Source of the DNA: Ruoffia tabacinasalis
GTDB lineage: Bacteria; Bacillota; Bacilli; Lactobacillales; Aerococcaceae
NCBI RefSeq assembly: GCF_042652985.1
Contig: NZ_JBHSHQ010000007.1
Coordinates: 1 to 7,785 of the forward strand
Direction: 5' to 3'
Length of the DNA: 7,785 nucleotides
Below, piece by piece: positions 5,153-7,785 of the stretch (its first letter is position 1; every line of letters starts with the position of its first letter). Under the pieces are notes generated by a model. That model did no database searches. It saw only the letters and a program-made list of their open reading frames with translations, and was not told where the DNA came from. Position numbers and translations under genes: made by a program.

Positions 5153-7147
5153 TTATTTTCGTTTAAAGAAAGTTGCTTTAAGCTCCATAACAATATCTCT
5201 TAAATCTGCTGCCGCTTCAAAGTTGAGATCCTTAGCGTATTGACGCATCTCCATCTCAAGTCGTTCAAGCTCTTCTTCACGTTGCAGACGAGAGAGCTGT
5301 TTGAATTGGGCTAGGATATTCTCTTCTTGTTCCTCACCTTCAACTTCATGCGTAATTCGAATAAGGTCACGAACTTCTTTCTTAATCGTTTTGGGCGTAA
5401 TGCCATGTTCTTTATTATAAGCGATTTGAATCTCACGACGACGTTCTGTTTCTTCAATGGCTTTTGTCATTGAGTCCGTCATTTTATCTGCATACATAAT
5501 TACTTGACCATTCTCGTTACGAGCCGCACGTCCAATCGTTTGAATTAATGCACGCTCACCTCGTAAGAACCCTTCCTTATCCGCATCTAAGATAGCAACA
5601 AGCGACACTTCTGGTACGTCAATCCCCTCTCTTAGTAAGTTAATACCGATAAGGACATCAAAAATACCTAACCTTAGATCACGGATAATCTCCGTTCTTT
5701 CTAACGTTTTAATATCACTATGTAAGTATTTGACTTTAATATCGACTTCTTTAAGGTAGTCCGTTAAGTCTTCAGACATTTTCTTCGTCAAGGTCGTAAT
5801 AAACACACGCTCATCGCGTTCAGTTCGTTTCGTAATTTCTTGAATTAAATCATCAATCTGACCTTTAATTGGTCGGACTTCAACCACTGGGTCTAATAAA
5901 CCAGTTGGACGAATAATTTGTTCAACATATTCGTCATCAGTATGTTCTAATTCATATGGTCCTGGTGTAGCTGAAATATAGATGATTTGGTTGACATGCT
6001 TTTCAAACTCTTCTAATCTTAGCGGTCTATTGTCTAAAGCACTAGGTAATCTAAAGCCATAATCAATCAATTGTTGTTTCCGAGCTCGGTCCCCATTATA
6101 CATCCCTCGAATTTGTGGCATAGTCATATGAGACTCGTCCACTACAATTAAGAAATCATCTGGGAAGAAGTCAATTAATGTATAAGGTTGCTCTCCAGGC
6201 GCACGCCCATCCATATGTCTTGAATAGTTCTCAATCCCATTACAGTACCCCATCTCAAGGAGCATTTCTAAATCATAGGTCGTCCGTTGCTCTAAACGTT
6301 GTGCTTCTAAGAGTTTATTCTCAGAACGCAATTCTTCTAATCTTTCTTCTAACTCCGCTTTAATGGTATTAACGGCTTGTAACGTTTGATCTTGATCAGC
6401 CACGAAGTGAGTTGCAGGATAGATAGGGAAATGATCAACGTCATTTTTAATCTCACCGGTCATTACATCTACTTCGCGAATTCTATCAATTTCGTCACCG
6501 AAAAATTCAATACGAATCACTTCACTATCACGCGAAGCTAAGAACACTTCAACAACATCTCCACGAACTCTAAAAGTTCCCCGCTGAAAGTCAATGTCAT
6601 TTCTAACAAACTGCATATCAATTAGCTGACGCAATACTTCTTCACGCGATACTTCTTGCCCTTTTCTAATTGATAGAACTTGATTACGATACATCTCCGG
6701 ATCCACTAACCCGTATATACAAGAAACTGATGCGACAACAATAACATCTCGTCGCTCCAATAATGCGGATGAAGCGGAATGTCGTAATTTATCAATTTCA
6801 TCGTTGACCATGGCTTCTTTTTCAATATATGAATCCGATGATGGAACATAAGCCTCAGGTTGATAGTAATCATAGTAAGACACAAAGTATTCTATTGAAT
6901 TCTCTGGGAAAAACTCTAATAATTCACTATACAGTTGCCCTGCTAAAGTTTTATTATGTGCTAAAACTAAAGTAGGTTTATTTACTTCTTTAATTACATT
7001 GGCAATCGTAAACGTCTTACCTGTTCCTGTTGCACCTAATAGAACCTGTTCTTTTTCACCGTCATTTAATCCTTTAACTAACTCTTTAATTGCTTGAGGT
7101 TGATCACCATTTGGCTCATACTGAGATATTAAATTAAATTTATCCAT
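5153..7147 (-). CDS. uvrB: UvrABC excision nuclease subunit B
   Basis: UvrB is the damage-verifying helicase of nucleotide excision repair. It is loaded on DNA by UvrA, inserts a beta-hairpin behind the lesion, then recruits UvrC for incision. With the start at 7147 the protein has 664 residues, the usual size. Visible in order are the Walker A motif GATGTGKT (38-45), the beta-hairpin YYDYYQPEAYVP (91-102), the DESHMTMPQIRGMYNGDRAR region with the Walker B acidic pair D337-E338, SATPGPYE, EGIDVPEVSLVAILDADKEG, and motif VI QTIGRAARN (536-544). The C-terminal UVR domain (about 627-664) contacts UvrC and UvrA. An in-frame ATG at 7162 would add five residues, but it overlaps the Shine-Dalgarno sequence AGGAGG (7154-7159). 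The ATG six bases after that sequence is therefore the real start. The gene stands alone: uvrA, often next to uvrB in Bacillota, is not downstream here. An SOS box lies just upstream. Confidence 0.98.
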   Translation of the reverse strand: MDKFNLISQYEPNGDQPQAIKELVKGLNDGEKEQVLLGATGTGKTFTIANVIKEVNKPTLVLAHNKTLAGQLYSELLEFFPENSIEYFVSYYDYYQPEAYVPSSDSYIEKEAMVNDEIDKLRHSASSALLERRDVIVVASVSCIYGLVDPEMYRNQVLSIRKGQEVSREEVLRQLIDMQFVRNDIDFQRGTFRVRGDVVEVFLASRDSEVIRIEFFGDEIDRIREVDVMTGEIKNDVDHFPIYPATHFVADQDQTLQAVNTIKAELEERLEELRSENKLLEAQRLEQRTTYDLEMLLEMGYCNGIENYSRHMDGRAPGEQPYTLIDFFPDDFLIVVDESHMTMPQIRGMYNGDRARKQQLIDYGFRLPSALDNRPLRLEEFEKHVNQIIYISATPGPYELEHTDDEYVEQIIRPTGLLDPVVEVRPIKGQIDDLIQEITKRTERDERVFITTLTKKMSEDLTDYLKEVDIKVKYLHSDIKTLERTEIIRDLRLGIFDVLIGINLLREGIDVPEVSLVAILDADKEGFLRGERALIQTIGRAARNENGQVIMYADKMTDSMTKAIEETERRREIQIAYNKEHGITPKTIKKEVRDLIRITHEVEGEEQEENILAQFKQLSRLQREEELERLEMEMRQYAKDLNFEAAADLRDIVMELKATFFKRK

Positions 7148-7153
7148 TTTCTG

Positions 7154-7159
7154 CCTCCT
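7154..7159 (-). promoter_or_regulatory. Ribosome binding site deciding the uvrB start
   Basis: AGGAGG on the minus strand is six bases before the ATG at 7147. It lies immediately inside the alternative ATG at 7162, so that upstream start would have no ribosome binding site of its own. Confidence 0.9.
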
Positions 7160-7166
7160 CATTAAC

Positions 7167-7180
7167 CGAACATTTATTCG
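7167..7180. promoter_or_regulatory. SOS box (LexA/DinR operator) of uvrB
   Basis: CGAACATTTATTCG matches the Bacillota LexA (DinR) operator CGAAC-N4-GTTCG except for one base in the right arm (A for G). It lies about 17 bases downstream of the predicted uvrB transcription start and 20 bases before the ATG, where a bound repressor would block transcription. uvrB is a known SOS gene in B. subtilis and E. coli, so DNA-damage induction is expected here. Confidence 0.85.
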
Positions 7181-7203
7181 CTTAAACCATAATACTCTAT
7201 AAT

Positions 7204-7231
7204 GCTATAAAATTCTACTTCTTTGTTTCAA
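7204..7231 (-). promoter_or_regulatory. Candidate promoter of uvrB
   Basis: On the minus strand TTGAAA (7231-7226, 5 of 6 bases) and TATAGC (7209-7204, 4 of 6) are separated by 16 bases. The predicted start near 7197 puts the SOS box in the early transcribed region, consistent with LexA control. Confidence 0.55.
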
Positions 7232-7297
7232 TATGTTTATATAAATGATTATGTTATTTTTCTAGTATAATTTCAGTTTAAAACAAACAAAAAAAGA

Positions 7298-7327
7298 TTG
7301 CATCACTCTTCTATTTTATTGTATAAT
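7298..7327 (+). promoter_or_regulatory. Upstream candidate promoter of rpsT
   Basis: TTGCAT (7298-7303) and a perfect TATAAT (7322-7327) are separated by 18 bases. Transcription would start near 7334. It is the first of two closely spaced promoters before rpsT. Confidence 0.5.
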
Positions 7328-7335
7328 AATTTTTG

Positions 7336-7364
7336 TTGACTAAGTTAGCAAATGCTTATATACT
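7336..7364 (+). promoter_or_regulatory. Main candidate promoter of rpsT
   Basis: TTGACT (7336-7341) and TATACT (7359-7364) each match sigma-A consensus at 5 of 6 positions and have the ideal 17-base spacing. The predicted start near 7371 leaves a short leader of about 29 bases. This is the best promoter match in the window, fitting a highly expressed ribosomal protein gene. Confidence 0.8.
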
Positions 7365-7387
7365 AGACAAATGAAATCAGTAAGAAA

Positions 7388-7393
7388 GAGGTG
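7388..7393 (+). promoter_or_regulatory. Ribosome binding site deciding the rpsT start
   Basis: GAGGTG lies six bases before the ATG at 7400. An in-frame GTG at 7391 falls inside this site and would add MTP to the protein. It is not a credible start because it would have no binding site of its own. Confidence 0.88.
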
Positions 7394-7399
7394 ACACCA

Positions 7400-7654
7400 A
7401 TGGCAAACTCTAAATCAGCTATTAAACGTGCTCGTCAATCAAGTGTAAAAGAACAACGTAATACTGCACAAGTTTCGAAAATGCGTTCATTAATCAAAGA
7501 TTTTCGTAATGCAGTAGAAACTGGTGAAGGTGACGTGAATGAATTATTCGCTAAAGCTTCTAAACAAATTGACCGTACTGCAGGTAAAGGATTAATCCAC
7601 GCAAACAAAGCAGCACGTAACAAATCTACATTAGCAAACTTAATGAATAAATAA
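7400..7654 (+). CDS. rpsT: 30S ribosomal protein S20
   Basis: S20 binds the 5' domain of 16S rRNA early in 30S assembly and also contacts helix 44. The 84 residues are the family's normal length. The protein is Lys/Arg-rich and helical, beginning MANSKSAIKRARQS, with the conserved KAASK-type segment near the middle (here FAKASKQIDRTAGKG) and the ending IHANKAARNKSTLANLMNK. The start at 7400 follows the expected MAN opening and a well-spaced GAGGTG. The gene is a single unit: two promoters stand before it, it is divergent from uvrB, and a strong terminator starts about 24 bases after the stop. No sign of damage by the mobile element that begins just after the terminator. Confidence 0.98.
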   Translation: MANSKSAIKRARQSSVKEQRNTAQVSKMRSLIKDFRNAVETGEGDVNELFAKASKQIDRTAGKGLIHANKAARNKSTLANLMNK

Positions 7655-7678
7655 TTAAGGTACTTTATCTTAATTACA

Positions 7679-7720
7679 AAAAAACGAAAATGAACTTTTT
7701 ACAGTTCATTTTCGTTTTTT
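7679..7720 (+). terminator. Rho-independent terminator of rpsT
   Basis: An 18-bp perfect stem (7679-7696 with 7703-7720) closes a 6-base loop. The stem ends in a T-run on the plus strand and starts with an A-run, so it could also work on the minus strand. That would stop transcription entering from the adjoining mobile element. Confidence 0.95.
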
Positions 7721-7785
7721 GGCTCTTTGTCAAATAGGGTTGATGACTCATTTTAATCAAGATCAAGCAGCATAAGTTGTTGCTT
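7721..7785. mobile_element. Probable insertion-sequence end (ISL3-like inverted repeat), cut by the window edge
   Basis: Directly after the T-run of the rpsT terminator the sequence changes to GGCTCTTTGTCAAAT, then AGGGTTGATGA. This resembles, from memory, the GGCTCTTTG-type terminal inverted repeats of ISL3-family insertion sequences of lactic acid bacteria. No open reading frame can be judged in the 65 bases present; the transposase gene would lie beyond the window. The boundary at 7721 and the family are inferred from this one end only, without sight of the other inverted repeat or a target duplication. Confidence 0.55.

Noticed and set aside
6178..6363. Plus-strand frame of 61 codons opposite uvrB
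   Set aside because: Antisense to the well-conserved uvrB coding region, with no start signals or recognisable product.
7148..7162. Longer uvrB start at 7162 (five extra residues MRRQK)
   Set aside because: This ATG overlaps the Shine-Dalgarno sequence of the ATG at 7147, and the extra residues are simply its translation.
7391..7399. GTG start for rpsT at 7391
   Set aside because: The GTG is part of the GAGGTG ribosome binding site, and S20 proteins begin at the MAN found at 7400.
7435..7623. Minus-strand frame of 62 codons opposite rpsT
   Set aside because: Fully inside rpsT on the other strand, with no promoter or ribosome binding site. The rpsT reading is unambiguous.
1..7785. A hidden defence, toxin-antitoxin or CRISPR system
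   Set aside because: All coding space is filled by five recognisable genes. The gaps are under 250 bases and hold promoters, leaders and terminators, with no repeat-spacer pattern or small gene pair.

Overview
This AT-rich window carries four complete housekeeping genes and one cell-surface gene. They look like those of a low-GC Gram-positive bacterium (Bacillota, most likely Lactobacillales). The reasons are strong AGGAGG-type ribosome binding sites, the rpsO-pnp neighbourhood, a Firmicutes-type LexA/DinR box before uvrB, and an OatA-like acyltransferase. I cannot name the genus with confidence; the Aerococcaceae/Carnobacteriaceae area is a guess from general character.

Layout from left to right: (1) bases 1-69 are the 5' end of a group II intron on the minus strand, probably class IIC, sitting directly behind the pnp terminator (about 72-107). 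(2) pnp, rpsO, an OatA-like membrane acyltransferase and uvrB all lie on the minus strand, so they are transcribed in the order uvrB, acyltransferase, rpsO, pnp. uvrB, rpsO and pnp each have a visible terminator downstream, and each of the four has a candidate promoter in front of it. The row is therefore mostly single-gene units rather than one operon, although no terminator is visible between the acyltransferase and rpsO. (3) A divergent regulatory region (7148-7399) separates uvrB from rpsT on the plus strand. It holds an SOS box and promoter for uvrB, and tandem promoters for rpsT. (4) A strong terminator follows rpsT, and at its T-run (7721) begins what looks like the terminal inverted repeat of an insertion sequence, probably ISL3 family, running to the window end.

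The genes form no single pathway. rpsO and rpsT encode 30S ribosomal proteins, pnp an RNA-degrading exoribonuclease, uvrB the damage-verification subunit of nucleotide excision repair, and the acyltransferase probably O-acetylates a cell-wall polymer. The intergenic regions hold the least ordinary material. The pnp leader can fold into a 12-bp closing helix around inner hairpins, the rpsO leader is structured and may bind S15, and both edges of the window stop inside mobile elements attached to terminators. That is what a contig bounded by repeated elements would look like. No gap between genes exceeds 300 bases. I see no CRISPR array, tRNA, rRNA or evident new defence system.
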